From Clostridia bacterium (GTDB taxonomy: Bacteria; Bacillota; Clostridia; Oscillospirales; CAG-272): DNA of 64,000 bases. Of the stretch, positions 1-8,024 are shown one piece after another. The stretch lies in assembly GCA_017504405.1 (NCBI GenBank), contig JAFVRG010000021.1, forward strand, positions 1 to 64,000, read 5' to 3'. A program made the translations under genes and the position numbers. The number at the start of each line of letters is the position of its first letter. Position 1 is the first letter of the stretch. A model generated the notes under the pieces. The model was not told the DNA's origin. It did no database searches and was given only the letters and a program-made list of their open reading frames with translations.

Positions 1-1248
1 GTAACCGTAGGTATAGCGATCGCTTTTACCATTTTTCTTACGCCAACGTTCGCAAAAATGGTTCTTGATATGCCTACCAGCACTTTCGGTGCAGCTGGCC
101 CGTTGGCAAGTTACGACGGCACAATACAGGGATTTTTCGTAAACACGCTTATGTCCAACGAAACAATGGCATCTCTTCTGAATGCAAGTCCCTCACTTCT
201 TGGCATAATTGAGGCTATACCGCTCGTGCTCTTGTCGGAAATCCTATTTGTTGTTATCTTCTTTGTTGCTAAGTTCCTTATGTGGTTTATTTTCCTCATA
301 ATCTCTTTGATTTTCTTCCGTACAAAGAGAAATCCCGAAACAGGCAAGAAAAAGAAGTGCACCATGCTGAGCCGTTTGTTCGGTACCGGTGTTGGTTTTG
401 CCCAGGGCGTTGCTTGTATGGCGATGCTTATGGTTCCTGTAATCGGCATTCTTAGTTTCACCAATTCAACTACAGATATACTCAAGGACGACGCATTCAG
501 CGAAGTTCAGGGAATTCAGTCAGTTGTACAGCTTGAGGATAAGTATCTGTCCGAAATTAACAATTCGGCCGGAATGAAATTTGTCAGTGCTGTAAAAATT
601 GATACAATAGCGATGAAGATATTCAACAATATGTCAAAGGTAACTCTTGGCGAGGGTGCAAGTGCCAAGGAAGTGTATCTTCTTCAGGATTTGAGGGAAA
701 ATGTTCTTCCTTCCGTTGTTCCGCTGATGAAATTATCCAAAATGGATATGTCAAATTTGGGAGCATCAAGCACAGAGGAGCTTAAACAACTCATAACCAC
801 TATCGGCAGCTCCGAAATGGCATCTCAGGTTCTCTCTGACATCGTATCCGATGCAGCAGAGAAACTCAAAACCGAGGAAGGCTTTATGGGAGTCAGTCTT
901 GCAGGTATCGCCTCCGGAGAAAACGGAGAGGAGCAGGATGAAGTTTCTAAGGTTGTGGACGAAATCATAACCTCGCTTTCCGAAGCGTCTGCTGAAACGG
1001 TTGCGAAGGATATGACTGTATTTGTTGACGTTTTAGACCTCGTTTCCACCTATAAGGAGGAAAACCCTGCGGCAGAGGATGAACCTGAAAAAACTGAGTT
1101 TGAAATCATTGCAGAGCTTGCAAAAGAGCCTGAGTACAATCAGAAGCTTGTTGATATAGTCAAAACTGAGGGTACAACATTTGCTGATAAAAATCTTGAC
1201 GAGCTTCTTGCACAATATCTTGCTTCTCAGCAACCTCCTCAACAGTGA
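1..1248 (+). CDS. CvpA-like multi-pass membrane protein, 5' end outside window
   Basis: The frame is open to base 1 with no stop (the first ATG is at 58), so the true start is probably outside the window. Counting from that ATG, residues 46-87 form a long hydrophobic double span, a basic Lys-rich loop follows, and another span lies at about 109-134 with a Gly-rich pattern (RLFGTGVGFAQG) resembling CvpA/colicin V production family membrane proteins. The remaining 260 residues are soluble, acidic and probably extracytoplasmic, which is unusual for plain CvpA proteins of about 170-230 residues. I do not recognise a specific function. The gene ends at a clear intrinsic terminator. Confidence 0.6.
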   Translation, partial: VTVGIAIAFTIFLTPTFAKMVLDMPTSTFGAAGPLASYDGTIQGFFVNTLMSNETMASLLNASPSLLGIIEAIPLVLLSEILFVVIFFVAKFLMWFIFLIISLIFFRTKRNPETGKKKKCTMLSRLFGTGVGFAQGVACMAMLMVPVIGILSFTNSTTDILKDDAFSEVQGIQSVVQLEDKYLSEINNSAGMKFVSAVKIDTIAMKIFNNMSKVTLGEGASAKEVYLLQDLRENVLPSVVPLMKLSKMDMSNLGASSTEELKQLITTIGSSEMASQVLSDIVSDAAEKLKTEEGFMGVSLAGIASGENGEEQDEVSKVVDEIITSLSEASAETVAKDMTVFVDVLDLVSTYKEENPAAEDEPEKTEFEIIAELAKEPEYNQKLVDIVKTEGTTFADKNLDELLAQYLASQQPPQQ

Positions 1249-1253
1249 ACAAT

Positions 1254-1283
1254 AAAAAACGACCGCTTGTCGGTCGTTTTTTT
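1254..1283 (+). terminator. Intrinsic terminator of the first gene
   Basis: A 7-8 bp stem (ACGACCG with CGGTCGT, loop CTTG) is followed by seven T, six bases after the TGA stop. The A-run on the left arm means it could work in both directions. Confidence 0.85.
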
Positions 1284-1512
1284 ATAGAGCAGGGAAAATC
1301 GAGAAACAATTATAAAACTGTAGATTTTCACGGACATCTGCTTCACAAAACATAAAAAGCAGCGGAATTAGAATCAACCTTAAAAGTGAAATTCGCCTTT
1401 GTTTTTGTATACGAGATTAGCATACAGAGCTTCAAGGTAACAATATCATTCGTAAAGCAATTACTCAAATAATAGAGAAAGGACAACGCCCACGCCAGGC
1501 TGTTATACCTGT

Positions 1513-1544
1513 CAATTATACAAAATGCAAATTTTGTATAATTG
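1513..1544. repeat. Perfect 14-bp palindromic repeat with GCAA loop
   Basis: CAATTATACAAAAT at 1513-1526 and ATTTTGTATAATTG at 1531-1544 are exact reverse complements around GCAA. No T-run follows, so it is not a standard terminator; the next bases are G-rich. The same core recurs about 250 bases downstream. Confidence 0.8.
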
Positions 1545-1775
1545 GGGGAAGGGGCAAAGGGGACGTTTTGGGGCGTTTTGCCATTCTTTTTAATGATTTA
1601 TCCCGTATGTAGACAGTTTAAGTAAAAACAACTTATCATCCTTTAAGCAATTATATTACCAATGATTTATTCTCATATTTAAAATATCTATTGTTAAAAC
1701 AACATAATTCTTCATTAAATAAATTAATTTATATTAAAGCCCACTGATGACTGAATTTTTTACTTTATAGTTACC

Positions 1776-1820
1776 TACTCCAATTATACAAAATTCAAAG
1801 CGTTGTACAATTAGTGAGTA
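1776..1820. repeat. Second, imperfect copy of the palindromic repeat
   Basis: TACTC plus CAATTATACAA (1776-1791) pairs with TTGTACAATTAG...GAGTA (1803-1820), with a short bulge and two mismatches. It shares the core CAATTATACAAAA with the palindrome at 1513, which suggests one repeat family with a decayed member. Confidence 0.6.
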
Positions 1821-1914
1821 TAAACCTTAAATTTAACACAACTCAATTAATTGAAAAATAAATAAAAATTACAGATTTCTTACCTTTATTCGGTAGGATA
1901 TTGGCTTTTGGTTT

Positions 1915-1955
1915 AAAAAAGGCGAGGTGCTTTTTTGCACCTCACCTTTTTTGTT
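1915..1955 (-). terminator. Intrinsic terminator after the Cys-rich gene
   Basis: The stem GGTGAGGTGC / GCACCTCGCC (minus strand, one G-U) has an A6 loop and is flanked by A and T runs on both sides. It lies about 35 bases beyond the stop of the minus-strand gene ending at 1989. Confidence 0.85.
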
Positions 1956-1988
1956 TAAGGTTATGCCAAATAAGCAGCCCCTTAAGAA

Positions 1989-2837
1989 TTAATTTTTGCG
2001 GCAACCGCAACCGCCTGAATTATTCCCCTCGTTGTTACGTCTGTTATTAGAAGAGGTAGCTGTTCCGTTAAATTCCTCGGTTGGGAACTTTATTGTTCTG
2101 AACAGTGAGCAGGGGTCCTCGGCTCTGTCGCAGGGACATTCCTTGTCAGGGACGCTGTAATCGGTAGCGCTAACGAGGAATTGAGCAGGACGCTCTATTC
2201 TTACCACTGAAAAGAGCCCAAAGGTTGCGAGGAGAACGTAATCACTCTCTGCTGTGTCTGTCACATCGCAATTGAGAAGCTCCATAACCGATTCAGGTAT
2301 ATCGGAAAATCTGCAAGGATCGTAGCACTCGCAGGGGGCACATGCAACCTTTGTAGAAAGGACTATCGGAGTTACGGTTTCAACAACACCTATCGGGAGA
2401 TTGTTGGATGCAAGATCGGGATCGCAGGTAGGACACGGTCCGTTGTTTTCAGGATTGCTCCTGAATATGTTTACATTTCCGTTTCCACCGTAGAGAACAA
2501 CGCTCTTGTCTACCACGGAAAGTCCGCAATATTCCTGTACTCTGCCCTGACCTACGCAAATTTCTACTACTATTCTAAGGTAAAAACGTGCGTTTACCTG
2601 ATAAAAACCGTCATTAAATGCAACGGAATTTACCGTTACGTTTCCGCAGGCAATTTCTGCATTTCTTACACGTACTGTGGCGCAACTGTTTATTAACGCC
2701 TGTGCCTCGGCTCCAAGATATATGCGGGTGTTCTCAAAGCAATCTCTGTCTCTACAGGAATCCAGCACCTGGTAGGTGTCTATGCAGACGGTTTCAGCTG
2801 CGTTAGAACCCTGGTTGCAGTTTCTGTTATCTGTCAT
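1989..2837 (-). CDS. Cys-rich hypothetical protein, probable spore coat or exosporium component
   Basis: A 282-residue soluble protein with no signal peptide and about 8 percent Cys, many in CxC or CxxC arrangements, and a low-complexity Asn-rich C-terminus (about residues 263-276) ending in GGCGCRKN. The N-terminal block CIDTYQVLDSCRDRDCFE is of a type I recall from uncharacterised clostridial proteins, but I cannot name a family. Cys-rich, Asn/Gly-tailed cytosolic proteins in spore formers are often coat proteins, so that role is inferred. The start is supported by AGGAG eight bases upstream. A CATAnnnTA match (2890-2898) upstream resembles the -10 of mother-cell sigma factors E or K, but no convincing -35 is seen. 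Confidence 0.7.
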   Translation of the reverse strand: MTDNRNCNQGSNAAETVCIDTYQVLDSCRDRDCFENTRIYLGAEAQALINSCATVRVRNAEIACGNVTVNSVAFNDGFYQVNARFYLRIVVEICVGQGRVQEYCGLSVVDKSVVLYGGNGNVNIFRSNPENNGPCPTCDPDLASNNLPIGVVETVTPIVLSTKVACAPCECYDPCRFSDIPESVMELLNCDVTDTAESDYVLLATFGLFSVVRIERPAQFLVSATDYSVPDKECPCDRAEDPCSLFRTIKFPTEEFNGTATSSNNRRNNEGNNSGGCGCRKN

Positions 2838-2857
2838 TTGATTATCTCCTAAATAAA

Positions 2858-2892
2858 GAATTATCGAGGCACAAAAAGCACCTCGATAATAT
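2858..2892 (-). terminator. Intrinsic terminator after the small P-loop gene
   Basis: A 10-bp perfect stem (ATTATCGAGG / CCTCGATAAT, 2860-2869 with 2881-2890) is followed on the minus strand by TTCTTTATTT. It ends the gene at 2919-3335 and separates it from the Cys-rich gene, whose ribosome binding site begins just beyond. Confidence 0.7.
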
Positions 2893-2918
2893 ATTATGCA
2901 AAAGATAAATAAATGCTA

Positions 2919-3335
2919 TCAGTGAACCTCAATAAATGATTTGAGGGACTCAGGGATGCTGTCAACAGCAGCAGAGACTGTCATTTCGCAGTTAATTTTA
3001 GCATCATCTACCAGCTTATTGGCAGCGAGCACGAATTTTTCAAACTCTATCATTTCGTCACCGCAGATTTTAAGAGCGGAATCAACGTAAATATCCGTAA
3101 TATCGTGATTGCTTGCGAGCATTCCTGCAATAAAACCGTAGAGCGCATCAGCACCGTTTATTGCAAACGCCTTAGTATCAACCAACCTTGCCTTGTGAGT
3201 TATATCATAATTGAGCTTAGAGCCACTTTCAATACAGACGACCGAGCCCTTGCTCGCCGCTGCCGCAGAATTGACAAGACCAATGAGAGTTTTGGTCTTA
3301 CCGGTGCCTTTAACCCCAACAATAAGTTTAACCAT
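2919..3335 (-). CDS. Small P-loop NTPase-like protein
   Basis: A 138-residue protein with a Walker A motif at its very N-terminus (GVKGTGKTKT, residues 7-16) and a possible Walker B strand (DIYVDSAL). That is about half the size of a normal P-loop NTPase domain, and no further motor or signalling domain is present. Similar short clostridial proteins have been labelled PilT-like by automatic annotation, but nothing here indicates type IV pili. GGAGG precedes the ATG. It has its own consensus-like promoter and its own terminator, so it is monocistronic. Function unknown. Confidence 0.7.
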   Translation of the reverse strand: MVKLIVGVKGTGKTKTLIGLVNSAAAASKGSVVCIESGSKLNYDITHKARLVDTKAFAINGADALYGFIAGMLASNHDITDIYVDSALKICGDEMIEFEKFVLAANKLVDDAKINCEMTVSAAVDSIPESLKSFIEVH

Positions 3336-3382
3336 AATAAATACCTCCGTATATGTAAATTGGCCTCAGTGTAATACAACCT

Positions 3383-3424
3383 TAACCTTGGTTATATTAT
3401 ACACCGAAGCCATTTGAATTGCAA
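3383..3424 (-). promoter_or_regulatory. Sigma-A promoter with overlapping inverted repeat
   Basis: The minus strand has TTGCAA (3419-3424), a 17-base spacer and TATAAT (3396-3401). Just downstream, at about the start site, lies TAACC-TT-GGTTA (3383-3394), an inverted repeat placed where a repressor would block transcription. The operator role is inference. Confidence 0.6.
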
Positions 3425-3497
3425 GCCCTTTTATGCAAAATATATGAAAAATTCATAATATTTTCATAAATAGCAGCTTTTGCATTGCGTATGCAAA

Positions 3498-4829
3498 TTA
3501 TTTCATTCTTTTTTCGAGCTCGGCACGCTCTGCCTCATATCCCGCCTTACCAAGAAGGGCAAACATATTCTTCTTATACGCCTCAACGCCGGGCTGGTTA
3601 AAGGGGTTGACGTTCAGCATATAACCGGATACTGCGCAAGCAAGCTCAAAGAAATACACGAGGTAGCCGAAGGTATATGCGCTCCTGTCCTCAAGCTCCA
3701 GAACGATATTGGGAACAGAACCGTCGGTATGAGCAAACAGTGTTCCGAGCATTGCCGTCTTATTAACGTAATCAAGCTCCTTGCCTGCAAGGAAATTGAG
3801 TCCGTCAACGTTAGCATCATCATGGGGAATTTCAAAGGATGCGCCATTATTCTCTACACTGATAACGGTTTCAAAGAGATTGCGCTGTCCATCCTGAACA
3901 TACTGACCGAGTGAGTGAAGGTCGGTTGAGAATACGACGGATGCAGGGAAAATTCCCTTATTATCCTTACCCTCGCTCTCACCGTAGAGCTGCTTCCACC
4001 ACTCGTTGAGCATGAGCATATAAGGCTCGTATCCAACCAAAATTTCGGTGGCTTTACCCTTTCTGTACAGAATGTTTCTTATAGCCGCATATTTTATAGC
4101 GTCATTTTTGTCAAGGTCTGCGGCGGAATAATCTTTTTTCGCCTCAGATGCGCCCTTCATCATAGCATCAATATCAATCCCTGCGCATGCAATGGGGAGA
4201 AGTCCGACTGCGGTGAGAACAGAATATCTTCCACCTACATCATCAGGAACGACAAAGGTTTCATATCCGTTTGCATCCGCAAAGCTCTTCAGTGTACCCT
4301 TCGCCTTGTCAGTCGTTGCAAAAATTCTGGAACGGGCGCCCTCTTCACCGTACTTTTCGATAAGAAGATTGCGGAAAACACGGAAAGCAATAGCGGGCTC
4401 GGTGGTTGTTCCCGATTTACTGATAACATTTACACATACATCCTTGCTCTCGCAAATAGATAGAAGCTCGGTAAGGGCGGTAGAGCTGATATTATTTCCC
4501 GCAAAATAAATGTCGGGAGTATCCTTCTTCAAATTATTATACAGCGGAGATTTTACAAACTCTATAGCTGCACGTGCCCCAAGGTAAGAGCCACCGATTC
4601 CGATTACAACCAATATATCGCAGGATTTTTTAATTCTTTCAGCAGCAGCCTTGATTCTCGCAAATTCATCCTTATCATAATCAACGGGGAGAGTAACCCA
4701 GCCAAGGAAATCGCTACCCGCTCCTGATTTATTTATTACGGTATTGTAGGCGTCAGCTGCCTCGTTTTTTACCGAGGAGAGCTCCTGTGCGCTCACAAAT
4801 CCGTTTAAAAAACGCTCGTTTAATTTCAT
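3498..4829 (-). CDS. pgi: Glucose-6-phosphate isomerase
   Basis: Interconverts glucose 6-phosphate and fructose 6-phosphate in glycolysis and gluconeogenesis, in the cytoplasm. The 443 residues match the length of the Bacillus-type enzyme (about 450). The sugar isomerase motifs are present: [12 protein letters not shown] (about residues 76-87), the phosphate-binding [10 protein letters not shown], and the C-terminal [13 protein letters not shown] block carrying the catalytic Lys. The start ATG has GGAGG seven bases upstream. It has its own promoter (4860-4888), stands alone, and is followed by an A/T-rich gap with only a weak hairpin (3477-3496). Confidence 0.97.
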   Translation of the reverse strand: MKLNERFLNGFVSAQELSSVKNEAADAYNTVINKSGAGSDFLGWVTLPVDYDKDEFARIKAAAERIKKSCDILVVIGIGGSYLGARAAIEFVKSPLYNNLKKDTPDIYFAGNNISSTALTELLSICESKDVCVNVISKSGTTTEPAIAFRVFRNLLIEKYGEEGARSRIFATTDKAKGTLKSFADANGYETFVVPDDVGGRYSVLTAVGLLPIACAGIDIDAMMKGASEAKKDYSAADLDKNDAIKYAAIRNILYRKGKATEILVGYEPYMLMLNEWWKQLYGESEGKDNKGIFPASVVFSTDLHSLGQYVQDGQRNLFETVISVENNGASFEIPHDDANVDGLNFLAGKELDYVNKTAMLGTLFAHTDGSVPNIVLELEDRSAYTFGYLVYFFELACAVSGYMLNVNPFNQPGVEAYKKNMFALLGKAGYEAERAELEKRMK

Positions 4830-4859
4830 ATGTCTTTACCTCCAAAAATACTATTAACT

Positions 4860-4888
4860 ATTATAATACAAAAGCTCTGATTTTTCAA
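4860..4888 (-). promoter_or_regulatory. Sigma-A promoter of pgi
   Basis: The minus strand has TTGAAA (4883-4888), a 17-base spacer and a perfect TATAAT (4860-4865), about 30 bases upstream of the start codon. Confidence 0.8.
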
Positions 4889-4951
4889 TAGTATTTTGGA
4901 TATTTTTAACTTTTTTACCAATAAAATTCCAAGAATGTGACGCTTGTGATT

Positions 4952-6136
4952 TCATCCCCTGAGTAAAAAGATTTCCAGCATTCTCTCGAGAACGTCCAAA
5001 AACGATATTTTAGCTATATCAGTGTCTGCGTAAATTGGATTTTCTCCTATATCCTCTCCGTTATATCGGTAAACTACCCTGCCCACTACATCGCCTTTTT
5101 TAACAGGTGCGGCAACAAATTCGGGGAGCTCTATATACCTTTCGATTTTTCCTATTACTCCCTTCTCCGCTACCATAGCAAAATCGCTGTATTTCACGGC
5201 GCATTTATCAAGAGTTCCTCCTACAACGCTTAAGGGCTCTATGCTCTCAAATGTATCCCTATACATTTTATAATTTGCAAAACCGTAGTCAAGGAGCTTT
5301 TTGGTTTCCTCATTTCTTATATCTCGTGTAGGAGCGCCCATCACTACCGCAATCAGATGCAAATCCCCTCTCTTCGCCGATGCAGATATACAAAACTTTG
5401 CTTTATCCGTAGAGCCTGTTTTAAGGCCTGTAGCACCGTCGTAAAACCTTACCAATCTATTCGTATTCGTAAGACCAAAGGCGCCGTTGCGTATAGTATC
5501 CATCCACGTGGAGCTATATTTAAGAATGGTATCGTACTTTATAAGCATTGCTGACATAATAGCAATATCTCTCGCACTTGTCAGGTGGTTAGTCACAGTA
5601 TCGTCAAGACCGTTTGTGTTCTCAAAGCACGTGTTTTTCATACCCAGCTCCGTCGCACGTGCGTTCATCATGCTCACAAACGCCTCCTCGCTACCGGCAA
5701 CGTACTCAGCTAACGCTACTGCGGCGTCGTTAGCACTCGCAATCACAACGCTTTTCACGAGGTCCTCAACGCTCATTTGCTCCCCGGGCTCAAGAAAAAT
5801 CTGCGAGCCACCCATGGAGGCTGCCTTTTCGCTGGTGGAAACCATATCGGAAAGCCCGATATTTCCTGCTTCTATCGCCTCCATAATTAACAACAAGGTC
5901 ATAACCTTTGTCACCGAGGCAGGCGGGTACGCCTGGTCTGCGTTTTTCTCGTAGAGAACAACCCCTGTTTCCGCATCTATAAGAATGGCAGCATTGGCGT
6001 TAATATCCATTTTATATTCCTCAGCCTCTACCTCAACCTCTGATGCAAAAACAGCAAGCGCACTTCCAGTCAAACATACAGCTGCCAGAAAAACGCAAAC
6101 GACAGAAAAGGCTATTCTCAGTATTTTCTTCCTCAT
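4952..6136 (-). CDS. dacF: D-alanyl-D-alanine carboxypeptidase, DacF-like
   Basis: A penicillin-binding serine DD-carboxypeptidase (peptidase S11) that trims the terminal D-Ala of peptidoglycan stem peptides outside the membrane. A signal peptide covers residues 1 to about 31. The catalytic triad motifs are all present: SVTK (Ser74-Lys77), SAN (134-136) and KTG (239-241), followed by the PBP5-type C-terminal beta domain and a short hydrophobic tail for membrane attachment. The length of 394 fits DacF/DacB. GAGAGG precedes the ATG. An upstream element (GTATTT, 16 bases, AAAACTA) resembles forespore sigma-F/G promoters, which would suit a DacF; dacA cannot be excluded by sequence alone. Confidence 0.88.
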   Translation of the reverse strand: MRKKILRIAFSVVCVFLAAVCLTGSALAVFASEVEVEAEEYKMDINANAAILIDAETGVVLYEKNADQAYPPASVTKVMTLLLIMEAIEAGNIGLSDMVSTSEKAASMGGSQIFLEPGEQMSVEDLVKSVVIASANDAAVALAEYVAGSEEAFVSMMNARATELGMKNTCFENTNGLDDTVTNHLTSARDIAIMSAMLIKYDTILKYSSTWMDTIRNGAFGLTNTNRLVRFYDGATGLKTGSTDKAKFCISASAKRGDLHLIAVVMGAPTRDIRNEETKKLLDYGFANYKMYRDTFESIEPLSVVGGTLDKCAVKYSDFAMVAEKGVIGKIERYIELPEFVAAPVKKGDVVGRVVYRYNGEDIGENPIYADTDIAKISFLDVLERMLEIFLLRG

Positions 6137-6153
6137 ATCAACCTCTCATAATT

Positions 6154-6182
6154 TAGTTTTATTAAATAATATTCACAAATAC
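6154..6182 (-). promoter_or_regulatory. Possible forespore (sigma-F/G-like) promoter of dacF
   Basis: The minus strand reads GTATTT (6177-6182), 16 bases, AAAACTA (6154-6160). The spacing equals that of the two better matches upstream of spoVT and the pdaA-like gene. The -35 has one mismatch to GYATA. Confidence 0.3.
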
Positions 6183-6194
6183 TCTCCAATATAA

Positions 6195-6228
6195 CAAAAA
6201 ACCACAAGTATTTTTACTCGTGGTTTTT
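6195..6228 (-). terminator. Bidirectional intrinsic terminator overlapping the acetyltransferase stop
   Basis: The stem AAAACCACGAGTA / TACTTGTGGTTTT (one G-U, loop AAAA) carries T-runs on both strands. The left arm contains the last codons of the acetyltransferase gene. Confidence 0.8.
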
Positions 6229-6795
6229 AGAAAATTCCGTAGATAAAACTGAGCAGATTGAAACATCTGTATATCCGAACCTGCGTTTTATCGCTCGGGG
6301 CACTGTTTTCTCAAAATTAAATCCGCATCTGTCAAGCGTCCTTCTGCTCGCAGAATTTTTTTGCATATATTTAGCAGATATTTTATCAAATTCAAGCCGT
6401 ATGAACCCAAATTTCAAAACAGCTCGTATTGCCTCGCTGGCGTACCCGTGATGCCAGAAGCTTTCGTTTAGAACATATCCGATTTCCGCAGAATTGTTAT
6501 TAAAATCAATTGTTGAAAAGCCGACAGTCCCTATCATTTTACCGTCACCCTTAACAGTTATAGCCCAATCATAGAACTCGCCTATACGGTATCTGTCCTG
6601 AAGGTATAGCGAATACTGCCGTGTGTATTCAATGCTCTTATGAGGCTTCCATAATAAATATTTAGTAACTGCCAAAGAGCGTGAATATTCGTACATATCC
6701 CTGAAATCAGACGGCAAAATTTTTCTTAGAATCAGCCTGTCGGTTTCAATTGTCGGAATATTTGAAAAAATGCTCTTAATCTTCTCTTTTTCCAT
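6214..6795 (-). CDS. GNAT family N-acetyltransferase (RimJ/RimL type)
   Basis: A 193-residue member of the Acetyltransf_3 group. It shows the typical N-terminal TDRLILRKI strand, the central block IGTVGFSTIDFNNNSAEIGYVL, and the acetyl-CoA region HHGYASEAIRAVLKFGF (about residues 115-131). Members transfer acetyl from acetyl-CoA to N-terminal amines of ribosomal proteins or to small amines; the substrate cannot be read from sequence. A GAGGGG ribosome binding site precedes the ATG. It stands upstream of dacF but is separated from it by a strong terminator, so a shared function is unlikely. Confidence 0.88.
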   Translation of the reverse strand: MEKEKIKSIFSNIPTIETDRLILRKILPSDFRDMYEYSRSLAVTKYLLWKPHKSIEYTRQYSLYLQDRYRIGEFYDWAITVKGDGKMIGTVGFSTIDFNNNSAEIGYVLNESFWHHGYASEAIRAVLKFGFIRLEFDKISAKYMQKNSASRRTLDRCGFNFEKTVPRAIKRRFGYTDVSICSVLSTEFSKNHE

Positions 6796-6895
6796 ATAAA
6801 CCCCTCTTATAGATTCATTTTATCATAAATGCCGTTGTTTTTCAACAAGTGGGCGGATATTTAATTAAAAAAGAGTAAACTTTTAAGGTTAAATG

Positions 6896-6924
6896 TTGAA
6901 ATTTATTTAAATTTGTGGTAAACT
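6896..6924 (+). promoter_or_regulatory. Candidate sigma-A promoter of the DUF624 gene
   Basis: TTGAAA (6896-6901), a 17-base spacer and TAAACT (6919-6924) precede the gene by about 35 bases. A stand-alone TATAAT at 6930 has no -35 at the right distance. Confidence 0.45.
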
Positions 6925-6957
6925 GTGTATATAATTGTTTTGTGAGGTGCATAAGCA

Positions 6958-7959
6958 TTGAATCTCGATGAGCTCGAAGCGGCGGAGCAGGCCGAAATAG
7001 CCGCCAAAAAGAAAAAAAACAGAAAATTTTCGATATTTAACAGGCAGAAAAAAGATCGCCCCGACGTTTTGCCCCAGGATGAATATAAGGGACACGACCT
7101 TAAAGGCTTTTTTATACGCTATAAAAGAAATTTCACCAAGCTTGTATACGTTAATTTTCTGATAATTTTCGGAAATTTCCCGCTGTGGTTTCTCCTGATA
7201 GCTCTTTCGGGAGCCTTTAAGATTGATTTTACCACCCCAATGTCGGAAATATTCCCTGCTCTGCACGCCTCTTCGCTATTAGGCGACGGTGTAACCCCTG
7301 CACAGCTGTTACAATACGGAATTTATGGTATGCAGAGCCCCACAACCGCTATGACGGCAACCTCTTACGTATTTTTAGGATTATCAGCTCTCACCGTCTT
7401 CACATTTGGAATAGTGAACGTCGGAACGACCTATATTATGCGCAATATGGTAAAGGGCGAGCCTGTATTCATATGGACAGATTTCTGGTATGCTGTTAAA
7501 CGCAATTTTAAGCAAGCATTTATTTACGGTATAATCGATGCCGTTCTGTTGGTGCTTATTCCTTTTAATCTCGCATATCTATATCTTAATTCTTACAACA
7601 TTCTTATAACAATATTCTTCTATCTGACCCTTATATTCTCATTTATCTATTTTGTTATGAGATTTTATATCTATCTCCAGATGGTCACGTTTGACCTAAG
7701 GATCGGTAAAATTCTGAAAAATTCGTTGATATTTGTACCGCTCGGTATAAAGAGAAATCTGATGGCTTTTCTCGGAATCATACTCACGGTAATACTTAAT
7801 ATCCTTTCTCTGCTCTTTTTGCCGCCGCTTGGCGTTGCGCTCCCTCTGGTTGCAGTATTCTCAGGCACAGCATTTATGAGCTGCTATGCTGCATATTATA
7901 AGATGAAGGAAATTATGATAGACCCATATTACGACGAAAACGGGAACCCAATTAAATAA
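6958..7959 (+). CDS. DUF624 (YesL-like) membrane protein
   Basis: A 333-residue integral membrane protein. About 55 hydrophilic residues rich in Lys/Arg come first, then roughly six membrane segments (about 60-82, 135-160, 185-205, 210-235, 265-290, 292-312) with the pattern NVGTTYIMRNMVKGEPVFIWTDFW that I associate with DUF624/YesL proteins. These often neighbour carbohydrate uptake genes; here a solute-binding lipoprotein lies convergently next door. The start is TTG, chosen because GAGGTG lies eight bases upstream and no ATG in frame comes earlier than well inside the protein. Biochemical function is unknown. Confidence 0.8.
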   Translation: MNLDELEAAEQAEIAAKKKKNRKFSIFNRQKKDRPDVLPQDEYKGHDLKGFFIRYKRNFTKLVYVNFLIIFGNFPLWFLLIALSGAFKIDFTTPMSEIFPALHASSLLGDGVTPAQLLQYGIYGMQSPTTAMTATSYVFLGLSALTVFTFGIVNVGTTYIMRNMVKGEPVFIWTDFWYAVKRNFKQAFIYGIIDAVLLVLIPFNLAYLYLNSYNILITIFFYLTLIFSFIYFVMRFYIYLQMVTFDLRIGKILKNSLIFVPLGIKRNLMAFLGIILTVILNILSLLFLPPLGVALPLVAVFSGTAFMSCYAAYYKMKEIMIDPYYDENGNPIK

Positions 7960-7962
7960 CAT

Positions 7963-7991
7963 AAAGGTGGCAGCTATTGCTGCCACCTTTT
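7963..7991 (+). terminator. Intrinsic terminator of the DUF624 gene
   Basis: A 12-bp perfect stem (AAAGGTGGCAGC, loop TATT, GCTGCCACCTTT) begins four bases after the stop codon. Confidence 0.85.
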
Positions 7992-7996
7992 GAACT

Positions 7997-8024
7997 AAAA
8001 AGCGGCTCAACGAGCCGCTTTTTG
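7997..8024 (-). terminator. Intrinsic terminator of the solute-binding protein gene
   Basis: The stem AAAAAGCGGCTC / GAGCCGCTTTTT with loop AAC directly follows the minus-strand stop. The two hairpins form a back-to-back terminator between convergent genes. Confidence 0.88.

Larger units (their letters stand above)
1284..1914. other. Gene-poor AT-rich interval
   Basis: About 630 bases with no ORF that has a ribosome binding site or recognisable protein. The first half is of mixed composition and contains a perfect palindrome (1513-1544) followed by a G-rich run (GGGGGAAGGGGCAAAGGGG) at 1541-1561. The second half is very AT-rich and holds a related imperfect palindrome (1776-1820). I see no tRNA cloverleaf, no transposase remnant and no CRISPR-like repetition. 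It may be a decayed intergenic repeat. Confidence 0.6.

Noticed and set aside
1513..1544. Reading the palindrome as a terminator or a phage attachment site
   Set aside because: It has no T-run, no upstream gene at a suitable distance, and no integrase or duplicated core nearby.
6907..7266. A 119-codon minus-strand reading frame opposite the start of the DUF624 gene
   Set aside because: It is antisense to a supported membrane protein gene, has no ribosome binding site and has an implausible composition.
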